Source: Archaeoglobaceae archaeon (lineage in GTDB: Archaea > Halobacteriota > Archaeoglobi > Archaeoglobales > Archaeoglobaceae). Taken from it: 48,305 bases of DNA. The stretch covers positions 1-48,305 of the forward strand of contig JALSQI010000022.1 in the NCBI GenBank assembly GCA_026985525.1, given 5' to 3'. The notes below the pieces were generated by a model. That model was not told the DNA's origin. It worked only from the letters and a program-made list of their open reading frames with translations, and did no database searches. This document shows, one piece after another, positions 1 through 7,179 of this stretch (position 1 is its first letter; every line of letters starts with the position of its first letter). Both the position numbers and the translations under genes were made by a program.

Positions 1-235
1 CAACTACTACATCACCATCTCCAACAACTCCAGATTCCTCGCTAACTACCTTTAAATCGTAATTAGAAAGGACGCTTAAAGCGGCATTTTCAGCTATCCT
101 ATCGACTTTTTTCGTTGGAGTGCCATCCTTGCCCATTCCAACTTCTATTCCCGCTTCTTTTTTACCAGCAATTTTACTCACTTCCTCTCTAACAACTTCT
201 GCTACTTCTCTCGAAATCTTTAAAGCATTTAGCAA
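1..235 (-). CDS. Inositol-1-monophosphatase / fructose-1,6-bisphosphatase, N-terminal part (cut by window edge)
   Basis: Only the first 78 residues are present; the gene runs off the left edge. The visible part reads as the helical N-terminus of the archaeal inositol monophosphatase/FBPase family (Mg-dependent, lithium-sensitive phosphatases), including GMGKDGTPTKKVDRIAE and the EESG segment whose Glu helps bind the catalytic metal. It closely resembles what I remember of the dual-activity Archaeoglobus enzyme, which serves gluconeogenesis and inositol synthesis. The start chosen is TTG at 235 because a GGGGGTGA site lies just upstream and overlaps the aroE stop codon; no ATG is available. 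It follows aroE by four bases and is probably co-transcribed with it. The catalytic core (DPLDGT region) lies outside the window. Confidence 0.85.
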   Translation of the reverse strand, partial: MLNALKISREVAEVVREEVSKIAGKKEAGIEVGMGKDGTPTKKVDRIAENAALSVLSNYDLKVVSEESGVVGDGDVVV

Positions 236-239
236 GTAA

Positions 240-1055
240 TCACCCCCTTAAGGCATTTAGAGCCGCTTTTTTCATAACATCAATTGGTGGAGTTACACCA
301 GTCCAAATCTCAAAAGATTTTGCTCCTTGATACACCAACATGTCTATTCCGTAAACTACTTTACAACCCCTCATCTTTGCAAGCCTTATTAGAGCTGTTT
401 CCATTGGGTTGTAAACTGTGTCAAAAACGACTATTCCTTCTCTTACTATTCTTTCGTCAACAGGTAATTTTCCCGGCATGTACCCACTCATACCAACTGG
501 TGTCGCGTTAATTAATATGTCAAATTTGACGTTTTCGAGATCGTTTATTGGAACAAAAACGCAGTTTCCATATTTTCTAACGTCTTGTGTAAGTTTCAAC
601 CCCCTCTGTTCAGTTCTGTTTGTTATAACAACAGTGGCTCCTCTATCTACGAGTGCAAATGCTATTGCTCTTGCAGCTCCTCCAGCCCCTACTATTAAAG
701 CCACTTTACCGGAAACACCAACTCCTGCTTTTTCAAGAGCTTTAATAGCTCCGTAAGCATCTGTATTGTATGCAAGAATTTCTTCTTCAATTTTTAAAGT
801 GTTTGCAGCACCTATTTTCGCTGTTAACTCATCTGGTTTTGAAAACTTTAATACCTCTTCTTTGTGGGGTATAGTAACGTTTAAACCTTTAATCCCAAGA
901 GCTTTAGCTCCTTTTAAAGCTATTTCAACGTTTTCTGGCTTCACTTCAAATTTCGCGTAAACAGCCTCTATACCGAGAGCTTTAAACGCTGCGTTGTGCA
1001 TAGCTGGTGAAACTGAGTGCTTTACAGGATAACCCATAATTCCATAACAGTCCAT
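240..1055 (-). CDS. aroE: Shikimate dehydrogenase (NADP)
   Basis: Reduces 3-dehydroshikimate to shikimate in aromatic amino acid synthesis, in the cytoplasm. The 271-residue length is normal for AroE. The N-terminal substrate domain carries the YPVKHSVSPAMHN shikimate-binding loop and VTIPHKE, whose Lys is the catalytic base; NTDAYG supplies the paired Asp. The cofactor domain has the glycine-rich GAGGAARA loop near residue 125 and the NRT motif that favours NADPH. It starts at ATG 1055 with no Shine-Dalgarno site but with a TTAAATA box about 27 bases upstream, so the mRNA is probably leaderless. It leads a short minus-strand operon with the phosphatase gene to its left. Confidence 0.95.
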   Translation of the reverse strand: MDCYGIMGYPVKHSVSPAMHNAAFKALGIEAVYAKFEVKPENVEIALKGAKALGIKGLNVTIPHKEEVLKFSKPDELTAKIGAANTLKIEEEILAYNTDAYGAIKALEKAGVGVSGKVALIVGAGGAARAIAFALVDRGATVVITNRTEQRGLKLTQDVRKYGNCVFVPINDLENVKFDILINATPVGMSGYMPGKLPVDERIVREGIVVFDTVYNPMETALIRLAKMRGCKVVYGIDMLVYQGAKSFEIWTGVTPPIDVMKKAALNALRG

Positions 1056-1128
1056 AAAAACAGTATTTTAGCAAGTATTTAAGGTTTCTCGAACAGAAAA
1101 GCTTTTATTCATTCTGCCAACTTTTAGC
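1056..1128. promoter_or_regulatory. Divergent promoter region, aroE / isochorismatase-fold gene
   Basis: The 73-base gap holds two back-to-back archaeal promoters. On the minus strand a CCTTAAATACTT box (about 1069-1083) lies 25-28 bases before the aroE ATG. On the plus strand GCTTTTATTC (1101-1110) lies about 25 bases before the ATG at 1129. Both spacings place the transcription start at or next to the start codon, so both messages are predicted leaderless. Confidence 0.5.
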
Positions 1129-1644
1129 ATGCACCTCGTTGTCATAGACATGCAAGAAAAGCTGTTACCGCACGTCCAAGAGAAGGATAAAGTTTTGCTT
1201 AATACTTATAAGATAGTTAAAGCGTTTAAAATTCTAAACCTACCAATTACTTTTACGGAACAAGTGAAGCTTGGAAAAACAGTTTCACCGCTATCGGAGT
1301 TCGTTAGTAAGGTTGTCGAAAAAACGAGCTTCAGTTGTATGGGTGAAGACGAATTTCTGAGAAAAATTATGGGCGACAGGAAATTTGTGCTTACTGGAAT
1401 AGAGACGCACATATGCGTTTTACAAACGGCAATTGATATGTTAAAATATGGATTCGAAGTCTTCTTAGCTGCCGACTGTACATCGTCAAGAAACGATTAC
1501 GATAGAGAAATAGCGATAGAGAGAATGATTCAAGAAGGGGTTAAAGTTGCTACAGCAGAATCAATTATCTACGAACTTTTGAGAGATGCGAAGCACGAAA
1601 AGTTTAAGGAAGTATTGAATATCGTTAAAATGAAGAGTTTGTAA
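1129..1644 (+). CDS. Isochorismatase-fold cysteine hydrolase (nicotinamidase-like)
   Basis: A 171-residue cytoplasmic hydrolase of the isochorismatase superfamily. The triad can be read: Asp in VIDMQEKL near residue 7, Lys in TEQVKLGKT (or the nearby KT), and Cys in TGIETHICVLQTAIDML near residue 97. Enzymes of this fold hydrolyse amides or vinyl ethers (nicotinamide, isochorismate, ureidoacrylate and others), and the sequence does not settle the substrate. The stop codon TAA shares one base with the ATG of the following amidohydrolase, so the two are translationally coupled; a hydrolase plus an amidohydrolase suggests breakdown of an amide or nucleobase-type compound, which is inference only. 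Confidence 0.85.
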   Translation: MHLVVIDMQEKLLPHVQEKDKVLLNTYKIVKAFKILNLPITFTEQVKLGKTVSPLSEFVSKVVEKTSFSCMGEDEFLRKIMGDRKFVLTGIETHICVLQTAIDMLKYGFEVFLAADCTSSRNDYDREIAIERMIQEGVKVATAESIIYELLRDAKHEKFKEVLNIVKMKSL

Positions 1645-2636
1645 TGTATTCGTGTGAATTTTTCTTTTGGGACGACTTTAAAGTTGAGTCGAGAAATGGA
1701 GTGATATACGCTGGAGATAGTGAAGGAGTTATTTTTGAAGAATCAAACAAAAAATCGGCTTACGTAGCCTGTCCAGCGTTTGTAAACTACCACACTCACT
1801 TGGGTGATAGTGTAGCAAAAGACCCTCCTTTTTCTGGAATAGAGATCGTTATGCCAAAAGGATACAAGTTCAGAGTGCTGAAAGAATACGAAGATAATAT
1901 AGTTCAGGCTATGGAGAAAGCTATAAAGCATATGATATTATCAGGCGTTTTGAAAGCTTTTGACTTTAGAGAAGGAGGAATTAGTGGAATTAAAGCTTTG
2001 AGAAGTGCTGACAAAGCGGGAATATGCGTTGCACTCGGAAGACCTGAAGAGAACGAGCTGGAAGAATTGTTAAAAGTGTCAGATGGATTCGGTATAAGCA
2101 GTGTTAGAGATGTTGGATTTGAGAAAGCGAGTGAAATGAGAGAGTTTGCAAAGAAAAGAAAGAAACTCTTCTTCGTTCACGCTGGAGAAGTTGATTCAAA
2201 AGATGTAGATCAAGCTGTAGAATTGAGACCAGACGCAATAGTTCACATGAACATGGCGGAAATAAAACAGATAAAGAGGGCGATGGACGAAAGAATAAAG
2301 ATAGTTAGCTGCATAAGGTCTAACATGTTTTTCGACGTAGCGAGAATTGAAAACTATAGGTTTTTGAAAGAGTACGAAGGATGGCGCATCGGAACGGATA
2401 ACGTTATGCTTTCTTCCCCTTCAATGCTTGAAGAGATGCACTTTGCATCTTACGTAACGAGAGATGTTGAAAATGTTTTCAGAGCTGCAACTTGTGAAGG
2501 AATGAAGTATGGTGTAGTTATATTCCACAAACGCCTCAATTTTTCAAACAGCAATAACGCCTTAGCCACTCTCGTTAGGAGAGCTGGGATGGAGGATATA
2601 GAGTGCGTAATTCCGGGAGAAGTTAAGATTGAATAA
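1644..2636 (+). CDS. Amidohydrolase-superfamily protein (cytosine-deaminase/chlorohydrolase-like)
   Basis: A 330-residue metal-dependent amidohydrolase. NYHTHLGDS near residue 50 is the HxH metal motif at the end of the first strand; FFVHAGE (about 177) and IVHMNMAE (about 202) supply the later His ligands, and GTDNVMLSSPS (about 251) carries the conserved metal-binding Asp. The short N-terminal beta segment and C-terminal tail are those of deaminase-type members, but the protein is shorter than the 420-450 residues usual for the ATZ/TRZ group. It probably deaminates or hydrolyses a heterocycle; the substrate cannot be read from the sequence. Its ATG overlaps the preceding stop (TAATG), with no separate promoter. 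Confidence 0.8.
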   Translation: MYSCEFFFWDDFKVESRNGVIYAGDSEGVIFEESNKKSAYVACPAFVNYHTHLGDSVAKDPPFSGIEIVMPKGYKFRVLKEYEDNIVQAMEKAIKHMILSGVLKAFDFREGGISGIKALRSADKAGICVALGRPEENELEELLKVSDGFGISSVRDVGFEKASEMREFAKKRKKLFFVHAGEVDSKDVDQAVELRPDAIVHMNMAEIKQIKRAMDERIKIVSCIRSNMFFDVARIENYRFLKEYEGWRIGTDNVMLSSPSMLEEMHFASYVTRDVENVFRAATCEGMKYGVVIFHKRLNFSNSNNALATLVRRAGMEDIECVIPGEVKIE

Positions 2637-2664
2637 ACTTTGAATAAACAAACAAAACAAAAAA

Positions 2665-2922
2665 TCAAGAAACGTAATCGTCTTCTACTCCATAACTCAT
2701 GTCTTGAAGCATTTTTGTTGCTAAACCTCTTAGCACTTCGTCGTCCTCTACAAGTTCTTTTATTAGCGTTAGAGATGCCGCCTCTCTTATCTCGTAACTC
2801 TTTATTTCATTGAGTAACTTTACAAGCTTGTTAGCGAGCTTGAATATTTCTGCAAGAGCCTCTTCTTCCTCTATTTCTTCTTCCTCTTCAATTAACTCCG
2901 AAATTATTTCTTCAATGTCCAT
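2665..2922 (-). CDS. Small acidic helical protein, function unknown
   Basis: I do not recognise a family. The chosen start, ATG 2922, follows a GGAGTG site at spacing nine and gives 85 residues; an in-frame start seven codons upstream has no better site. Residues 1-25 are almost only Glu/Ile/Leu (a run of glutamates in the middle), followed by two predicted helices with regular Leu/Ile spacing (LAEIFKLANKLVKLLNEI), so an all-helical, possibly oligomeric cytoplasmic protein is likely. There is no Cys and no metal motif. It lies downstream of the oxygen-defence genes on the same strand, with a TTATTTAAAG TATA-like box of its own in the 35-base gap, and converges with the amidohydrolase (28-base gap). 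Confidence 0.6.
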   Translation of the reverse strand: MDIEEIISELIEEEEEIEEEEALAEIFKLANKLVKLLNEIKSYEIREAASLTLIKELVEDDEVLRGLATKMLQDMSYGVEDDYVS

Positions 2923-2957
2923 GTTCGAACACTCCTTCCACACTTTAAATAACTTGT

Positions 2958-3119
2958 CTAAATTAGCTCACCGATTTTTTCTCCTAATTCCTTAGCGTTT
3001 GGTTTGAACTTAACTTTTGTTCCCTCCAGCACTTCAAATTCCATCTCTCTAAGGCTTCTGTTATTTCTTCGCATTTCTTCGTATACACCAAATTCCCACC
3101 CATAGCTACAAAAAAAATA
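2958..3119 (-). pseudogene. Remnant of flavodiiron protein (FprA) C-terminus
   Basis: Directly behind the superoxide reductase stop (TAATAA), in the same frame, is an open stretch of 53 codons without a usable start, ending TAG at 2960-2958. It reads CSYGWEFGVYEEM near its beginning and MEFEVLEGTKVKFKPNAKEL then GEKIGELI at its end. This matches the closing segment of flavodoxin domains in F420H2/rubredoxin-dependent flavodiiron proteins: the SYGW loop, the helix, the 'FEV' strand, 'KFKP' and the final 'ELGEKI' helix. About 350 upstream residues are missing. A second frame over the middle (GGNLVYTKKCEEITEAL) also looks family-like, suggesting compensating indels. Known biology: flavodiiron genes often sit beside rubrerythrin and superoxide reductase. 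The homology call is from memory. Confidence 0.5.
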
Positions 3120-3122
3120 TTA

Positions 3123-3458
3123 TTAAACCACTTTAACTTCTTTTTCACCCTCCCAAAGTCCGTGCTTGTTGCAGTAAGCTAAGGCAACGATTTTTCCGCT
3201 TCTCTCTAGCTTAACTTTTAAAGTTACGTCTGGGCTTACAAATTCCGAAAAAGCAGATCTGGAAAGCATTATTGGGTTGAAATCTCTACCCTCCTCCTCA
3301 AAGTAAACTTCTATCCACCTTATAGAATGTTCCGTTTTATTCGGATGTCCACTGACGTAAACTCTCAATTCGAACTCTTCACCAGCTTTAACTTCCTCTG
3401 GGCATTCAATAACTGGCTTGTGATTTTTTGCCTTCTCACCTTCAGAATAAATCATCAT
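3123..3458 (-). CDS. Superoxide reductase, one-iron type (neelaredoxin)
   Basis: Reduces superoxide to hydrogen peroxide at a mononuclear iron centre, normally with rubredoxin as donor. At 111-112 residues it has only the SOR domain and lacks the N-terminal desulforedoxin domain of two-iron desulfoferrodoxins. Ligands are visible: EGEKAKNHKP gives the Glu/Lys pair and the first His, GHPNKTEHSIRW two further His, and YCNKHGLW the Cys and last His. The start is ATG 3458 (followed by a second ATG), preceded by GGAGGTG at six bases; further upstream codons run into the rubrerythrin gene and are not family-like. It lies 26 bases after rubrerythrin and is probably in the same transcript. Confidence 0.93.
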   Translation of the reverse strand: MMIYSEGEKAKNHKPVIECPEEVKAGEEFELRVYVSGHPNKTEHSIRWIEVYFEEEGRDFNPIMLSRSAFSEFVSPDVTLKVKLERSGKIVALAYCNKHGLWEGEKEVKVV

Positions 3459-3484
3459 TTTCAACACCTCCTTAATACTCAAAT

Positions 3485-4048
3485 TTATATACTCAACAGA
3501 TCCATAGCTACGTAATACGCTTTTGGATGACCACAACTTGGACACTTTTCTGGTGGTTCTTTACCGTAGTGAACGTAACCACATTCCAAGCAAACCCAAG
3601 CGACCTCTTCATCTCTTTTGAAGAATCCCTTCTCAATCGTTTCGAGTACTTTCTTATACCTCTCTTCGTGGTGAACTTCTGCTTTGGCTATAGCCCTAAG
3701 CCTCTCTGCTATTTCGCTGTACCCTTCCTCTTCAGCAATTTTTGCGAATTCGGGATACATCTTAGTGTGTTCGTAATTTTCTCCCTCTATTGCCGTTTTT
3801 AGGTTTTCAACCGTGTTTCCAAGCTTAATGGGTAATTCTGCTTCAATTTTTACTACATTTCCCTCAAATTCCTGCATCATTTCCATCAAAGTTTCTGCGT
3901 GTTCTTTTTCATTTTCAGCCGTTTCCAGAAACAGCTTAGATACAAAAACGTACCCCTCTTCTTTTGCAACTTTGGCGTAGAAAGTGTACCTATTTCTCGC
4001 CATACTTTCTCCGGCAAAAGCCGTTGCGAGACTCTCAAGCGTCTTCAA
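3485..4048 (-). CDS. Rubrerythrin
   Basis: Non-heme diiron peroxidase that detoxifies hydrogen peroxide, taking electrons from rubredoxin or NAD(P)H reductases. The diiron domain shows the expected Glu/His pattern: [38 protein letters not shown] and EVHHEERYK. The C-terminal rubredoxin-like domain carries [21 protein letters not shown], four Cys for one iron. I chose TTG 4048 (187 residues) because AAGGGGTG lies six bases upstream and the protein then begins [15 protein letters not shown], like family members; GTG 4057 would overlap the ribosome site. It follows the peroxiredoxin by about 80 bases and precedes the superoxide reductase, forming one oxygen-defence group. Confidence 0.95.
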   Translation of the reverse strand: MKTLESLATAFAGESMARNRYTFYAKVAKEEGYVFVSKLFLETAENEKEHAETLMEMMQEFEGNVVKIEAELPIKLGNTVENLKTAIEGENYEHTKMYPEFAKIAEEEGYSEIAERLRAIAKAEVHHEERYKKVLETIEKGFFKRDEEVAWVCLECGYVHYGKEPPEKCPSCGHPKAYYVAMDLLSI

Positions 4049-4130
4049 ACACAACACCCCTTAATTAATTTTTGTTCACGTACAAAAAATGCACCAAATA
4101 CCCCTCATCATCAAAAAATTAGTTAAGTAG

Positions 4131-4787
4131 TTAAAGTTTCTTGAAGCAGAGCCACCAATCGTAACACTCTATTTCTCCTGCTTTTGCTTTTTCTAATCTT
4201 TCTTTAGCCGTTTTCTCGTCAGTAGCGGGTGGTATAATCACTTTGTTTCCAATTAGCTCGTTGTTAGGCCAGTTTGCAGGTAAAGCGACTCCGTTCTCGT
4301 CACTAACTTGCAAACCTTTAACCATTCTCAGTATCTCATCCATGTTTCTTCCAAGTTCTTGCGGGTAGTAAAGCATAGCTCTAACTATACCTCTCGGGTC
4401 GATTATGAAAACGGCTCTTACTGTATTCGTACCCTTGTTGGGGTGAATCATACCGTACATCTCAGCTATTTTACCTCTGTCGTCTGCTATTATGGGGAAA
4501 GGAATCTCGACTCCAAGTTTTTCTTTTATCCACTCAGCCCACTTTATGTGGCTAAATACTTGGTCTATGCTAAGCCCTATAAGCTCGCAGTTCAGTTTTT
4601 TGAACTCTTCGTATCTCTTTGCAAAAGCGACGAATTCAGTTGTACAAACTGGCGTGAAATCTGCGGGATGAGAGAATAGTACGACCCACTTACCCTCGTA
4701 ATCCTTTGGAAACTCTATCATGCCCTTAGTCGTTAGAGCTTTGAATTCTGGTGCTTTTTCACCTAACAACGGCATACCTACACACAT
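4131..4787 (-). CDS. Peroxiredoxin (archaeal Prx6-type thioredoxin peroxidase)
   Basis: Reduces hydrogen peroxide and alkyl hydroperoxides. The peroxidatic Cys is C48 in DFTPVCTTE; two further Cys, C208 and C214 (ECYDWWLC), sit in the C-terminal tail, the same arrangement as in the well-studied decameric archaeal enzymes where they act as resolving residues. Conserved Arg/Trp positions and the FIIDPRG strand are present, and the 218-residue length is typical of archaeal Prx6-like proteins. ATG 4787 has no Shine-Dalgarno site and an AT-rich box about 25 bases away, so a leaderless message is likely. It is divergent from an Lrp-type regulator across an 87-base region with palindromes, which makes that regulator a candidate controller. 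Confidence 0.95.
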   Translation of the reverse strand: MCVGMPLLGEKAPEFKALTTKGMIEFPKDYEGKWVVLFSHPADFTPVCTTEFVAFAKRYEEFKKLNCELIGLSIDQVFSHIKWAEWIKEKLGVEIPFPIIADDRGKIAEMYGMIHPNKGTNTVRAVFIIDPRGIVRAMLYYPQELGRNMDEILRMVKGLQVSDENGVALPANWPNNELIGNKVIIPPATDEKTAKERLEKAKAGEIECYDWWLCFKKL

Positions 4788-4820
4788 GTTTTGAACTTAT
4801 TACTAATAAAATAAAAAAGT

Positions 4821-4857
4821 TTCGTACGATTTTCGAACAAATAGTATATATACTCAA
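4821..4857. promoter_or_regulatory. Palindromes in the shared Prx / Lrp promoter region
   Basis: Between the two divergent genes are TCGTACGA (4822-4829, perfect palindrome), TTCGAA (4832-4837) and AGTATATATACT (about 4843-4854, perfect 12-base palindrome). The last one is also the TATA box for the regulator gene, about 25 bases before its ATG at 4875. A dimeric Lrp-type protein bound here could block its own promoter and affect the peroxiredoxin promoter. The palindromes are seen; the regulatory role is inferred. Confidence 0.45.
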
Positions 4858-4874
4858 GTGTAAATTGTTGCTTA

Positions 4875-5291
4875 ATGGACAGTAGAGATAAAACGATACT
4901 AAAAATATTAATGGAAAATGCCAGAACACCAAAAACGAAGATAGCAAAAACTTTAAAGATTACTGAAACTGCTGTAAGGAAGAGAATAGCTAAATTAGAG
5001 AAAAATAAGGTTATTTTAGGTTACAAAGCAATTATCAATTACAAAACTACAGGTTTGTCTGCGTCAATAACTGGTATCGATGTTGAACCTGAAAAACTGT
5101 GGAGGGTTATATCGGAACTAAAAGAAATAGAGGAAATAAAGTCTATAATGCTGACTACGGGAGATCACATGATAATGTTAGAAATTGTATCTGAATCTGT
5201 TGACGATTTGAGCGAAATACACAAAAAGATAGAAAAGATGGACGGCGTAAAAAGAATATGTCCGGCTATAATCCTTGACGTCTTGAAGTAA
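4875..5291 (+). CDS. Lrp/AsnC-family transcriptional regulator
   Basis: A 138-residue regulator with the full two-domain Lrp plan: an N-terminal winged helix (DKTILKILMENARTPKTKIA, then ITETAVRKRIAKLEKN as recognition helix) and a C-terminal RAM ligand/oligomer domain (ASITGIDVEP...TGDHMIMLEIVSES...KRICPAII). Such proteins usually form octamers that sense amino acids or related small molecules, but several archaeal ones control redox genes. It is divergent from peroxiredoxin, and AGTATATATACT about 25 bases before the ATG suggests a leaderless message with possible autoregulation. Which effector it binds cannot be told. Confidence 0.9.
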   Translation: MDSRDKTILKILMENARTPKTKIAKTLKITETAVRKRIAKLEKNKVILGYKAIINYKTTGLSASITGIDVEPEKLWRVISELKEIEEIKSIMLTTGDHMIMLEIVSESVDDLSEIHKKIEKMDGVKRICPAIILDVLK

Positions 5292-5308
5292 TCCAGTATA
5301 AAGTATAA

Positions 5309-5827
5309 TCAGATAAAACCCAACTCTCTCGCCTTTTTCAAAACAGCTTCAACTTCCTCCTCGACGCTCATTTCATTTGTGTTTAACTTCAGCTCTGGAT
5401 TCTCTGGTTCTTCGTATTCGCCATCAAAACCTGTTAGCCCTTTAATCTCACCACTAATTGCTTTTTTGTATAAGCCCTTTGGATCTCTCTTAACTCTCAC
5501 TTCGAGAGGGCAGGTTAAGTAAACTTCCATAAATTTCTCTATTTCTCTTCTTGCATACTCTCTAAAAGACTTGTATGGGGCTATAACAGAAACAATTGTT
5601 ACAATTCCATTCCTCGCTAAGGTTTCTGCCATGTGAACGACAACTCTGTTGTGCATTTCTCTCTCTTCTCTGCTAAAACCTAAGTCTGGGTAAAGCTTAC
5701 TTCTTACGCTATCTCCATCTAAGATTTCAACGTTGAATCCCATTTCCTCCAACTTTTCGTGTAACGCTTTAGCGAGAGTAGATTTACCCACACCACTTGG
5801 ACCAGTGATCCATATTACGAAGCTCAT
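5309..5827 (-). CDS. cysC: Adenylylsulfate (APS) kinase
   Basis: Phosphorylates adenosine 5'-phosphosulfate on the 3' hydroxyl to give PAPS. The P-loop GPSGVGKST lies near residue 8, ILDGDSVRS is the APS/Mg loop, LYPDLGFSREEREMHNRVV is the signature APS-binding segment and KGLYKKAISGEIKGLTG the lid region with the Lys-Gly-Leu-Tyr motif. Length (172 residues) is normal for a stand-alone CysC. The start is ATG 5827, overlapping the upstream stop as ATGA, with GGGGAG as ribosome site; longer in-frame forms run into the upstream gene. It ends a five-gene operon. In a sulfate reducer APS is normally reduced directly, so PAPS production here points to biosynthetic sulfation or another PAPS use (inference). 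Confidence 0.93.
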   Translation of the reverse strand: MSFVIWITGPSGVGKSTLAKALHEKLEEMGFNVEILDGDSVRSKLYPDLGFSREEREMHNRVVVHMAETLARNGIVTIVSVIAPYKSFREYARREIEKFMEVYLTCPLEVRVKRDPKGLYKKAISGEIKGLTGFDGEYEEPENPELKLNTNEMSVEEEVEAVLKKARELGFI

Positions 5828-7179
5828 AAGATTGCTCCCCTCAGTCCAAACTTTTCGGGGTTTAATCCAAACAACCTTAGTACGGTTGGACAAAATTTGT
5901 ATATGTCAGTTACAATTTCTCTTCCTTCAACTTCATTCAGCTTTAAAGAGAAAACTCCGTATTCGGAATGAACTGCATCGTCTGGCCCCGTATCGTTCTC
6001 TAATAGGTAAGGTGTTTCGTAACCGAGAGTGCCGGCTGATCTCCAGTATAAGTCATCAAAGTAAACGATCATGTCTGGTTTATCCCCTCTGCATTCTGGG
6101 TATATTTCTTCTGGATAGAAAACCTTCGTGTTCCACTTTTCTCCGTTTGGTCCCTTTATACTCTTAACCATCTCTGTTATCTCGTCTCTAACCTTCTCGT
6201 ATTCGGATTTCCTAATTATTCCTTCTTTTTCTCTTCCTTTAACGTTCAGAAATATCCTTGCGTAATACCCTCCCCAAGCCCAAGCAACTGTTTTACTCCA
6301 ATCAACGTCAAGTTGTTCGAATTTTGTGGGTTTATCTATACTGCCCCTCACTTTGAGCAATCCCTCTTCTATCAACCACTGGTTTATTGCAAAACAACCT
6401 TTCATCTTTTTTATTCCGTGATCTGAAACGATTAAAACTGCAGTATCTTCATCCAAAAGCTTTAGAGTTTTTCCAATTTCTCTATCCAGCAACTTGTAGT
6501 ATTCTGGTATTACCTTGCTAAACTCGTTTTTTACATGTAGGTGATGAGTCTCATCAAAGTACTTCCAGAAAGCATGGTGAATTCTGTCAAGTCCAATTTC
6601 CACGAATTCAAAGTAATCCCAGTCTTTCGTTTCTATCATGTATCTTATTAATTCAAACCTTTTTTTTGTCATTTCCCAAACTTCTTCAACTACTGCACTT
6701 CTATCCTCTTTTCTGAATACGACGTCGAAAACGTAACCGCCTGTAACTTTTTCCACTTCTCTTTTGAGCTCTTTTGGATACGTGTAGTTGACACTGCTGT
6801 CGGGAGTTATAAAGCAGGAAACCAACCATCCGTTAACTTTTTTTGGAGGATATGACGGAGGCACACCTATCAAAACAGACTTTTTTGGGGAAATGTAATC
6901 CCAAACTGCTTTTTCCTTAACCATGAGGCTGTGAGCTATCCATATGTCCTTATACGAATAACCTTTTCTGTGTCTAAATCCGTAAAGTCCAAGCTCTCCC
7001 GGTGTTTTTCCAGTTGCCATGCACATCCAAGCAGGAATAGTTATTGCAGGAATAGAACTCTTCATTGGGCCATGAATTGAGTTTTCAACGATTTTCCTTA
7101 TGTTTGGTAAATCTTTCAAAAACTTTCCAAATAGAAGTTCTGGTGGTGCGGAATCCAAACCTATTACAAAAACTTTCAT
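5824..7179 (-). CDS. Alkaline-phosphatase-superfamily phosphohydrolase (nucleotide pyrophosphatase/phosphodiesterase type)
   Basis: A 451-residue member of the AP superfamily. FVIGLDSAPPELL holds the first metal Asp, SIPAITIPAWMCMATGKTPGELGLYGF holds the nucleophile Thr (about residue 47) in the pattern of NPP enzymes, GLDRIHHAFW the second-metal Asp/His and VSDHG the Asp-His pair; a final His is in DDAVHSEYG. There is no signal peptide and no membrane segment, so it is cytoplasmic. Family members cleave phosphodiesters, phosphonates or sulfates; the exact substrate is open. Its ATG overlaps the DHH gene stop (ATGA) and its stop overlaps the APS kinase ATG, so it is coupled to both. A role with APS, PAPS or a lipid head group fits the context but is not proved. 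Confidence 0.8.
   Translation of the reverse strand: MKVFVIGLDSAPPELLFGKFLKDLPNIRKIVENSIHGPMKSSIPAITIPAWMCMATGKTPGELGLYGFRHRKGYSYKDIWIAHSLMVKEKAVWDYISPKKSVLIGVPPSYPPKKVNGWLVSCFITPDSSVNYTYPKELKREVEKVTGGYVFDVVFRKEDRSAVVEEVWEMTKKRFELIRYMIETKDWDYFEFVEIGLDRIHHAFWKYFDETHHLHVKNEFSKVIPEYYKLLDREIGKTLKLLDEDTAVLIVSDHGIKKMKGCFAINQWLIEEGLLKVRGSIDKPTKFEQLDVDWSKTVAWAWGGYYARIFLNVKGREKEGIIRKSEYEKVRDEITEMVKSIKGPNGEKWNTKVFYPEEIYPECRGDKPDMIVYFDDLYWRSAGTLGYETPYLLENDTGPDDAVHSEYGVFSLKLNEVEGREIVTDIYKFCPTVLRLFGLNPEKFGLRGAIL

Noticed and set aside
3459-3545. N-terminal extension of superoxide reductase by 29 residues
   Set aside because: It overlaps the rubrerythrin gene and lacks the Cys pattern of a desulforedoxin domain; ATG 3458 has a strong ribosome site.
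4832-4837. TTCGAA shared by the peroxiredoxin, thioredoxin and LysR promoter regions as one common operator
   Set aside because: A six-base word like this is expected many times by chance in 48 kb of this composition; only the paired repeat at 21181-21200 and the longer palindrome at 11729-11738 are kept.
5733-6167. 144-codon open frame on the plus strand
   Set aside because: It lies wholly opposite the APS kinase and AP-fold genes, whose families are certain; it has no promoter or similarity.
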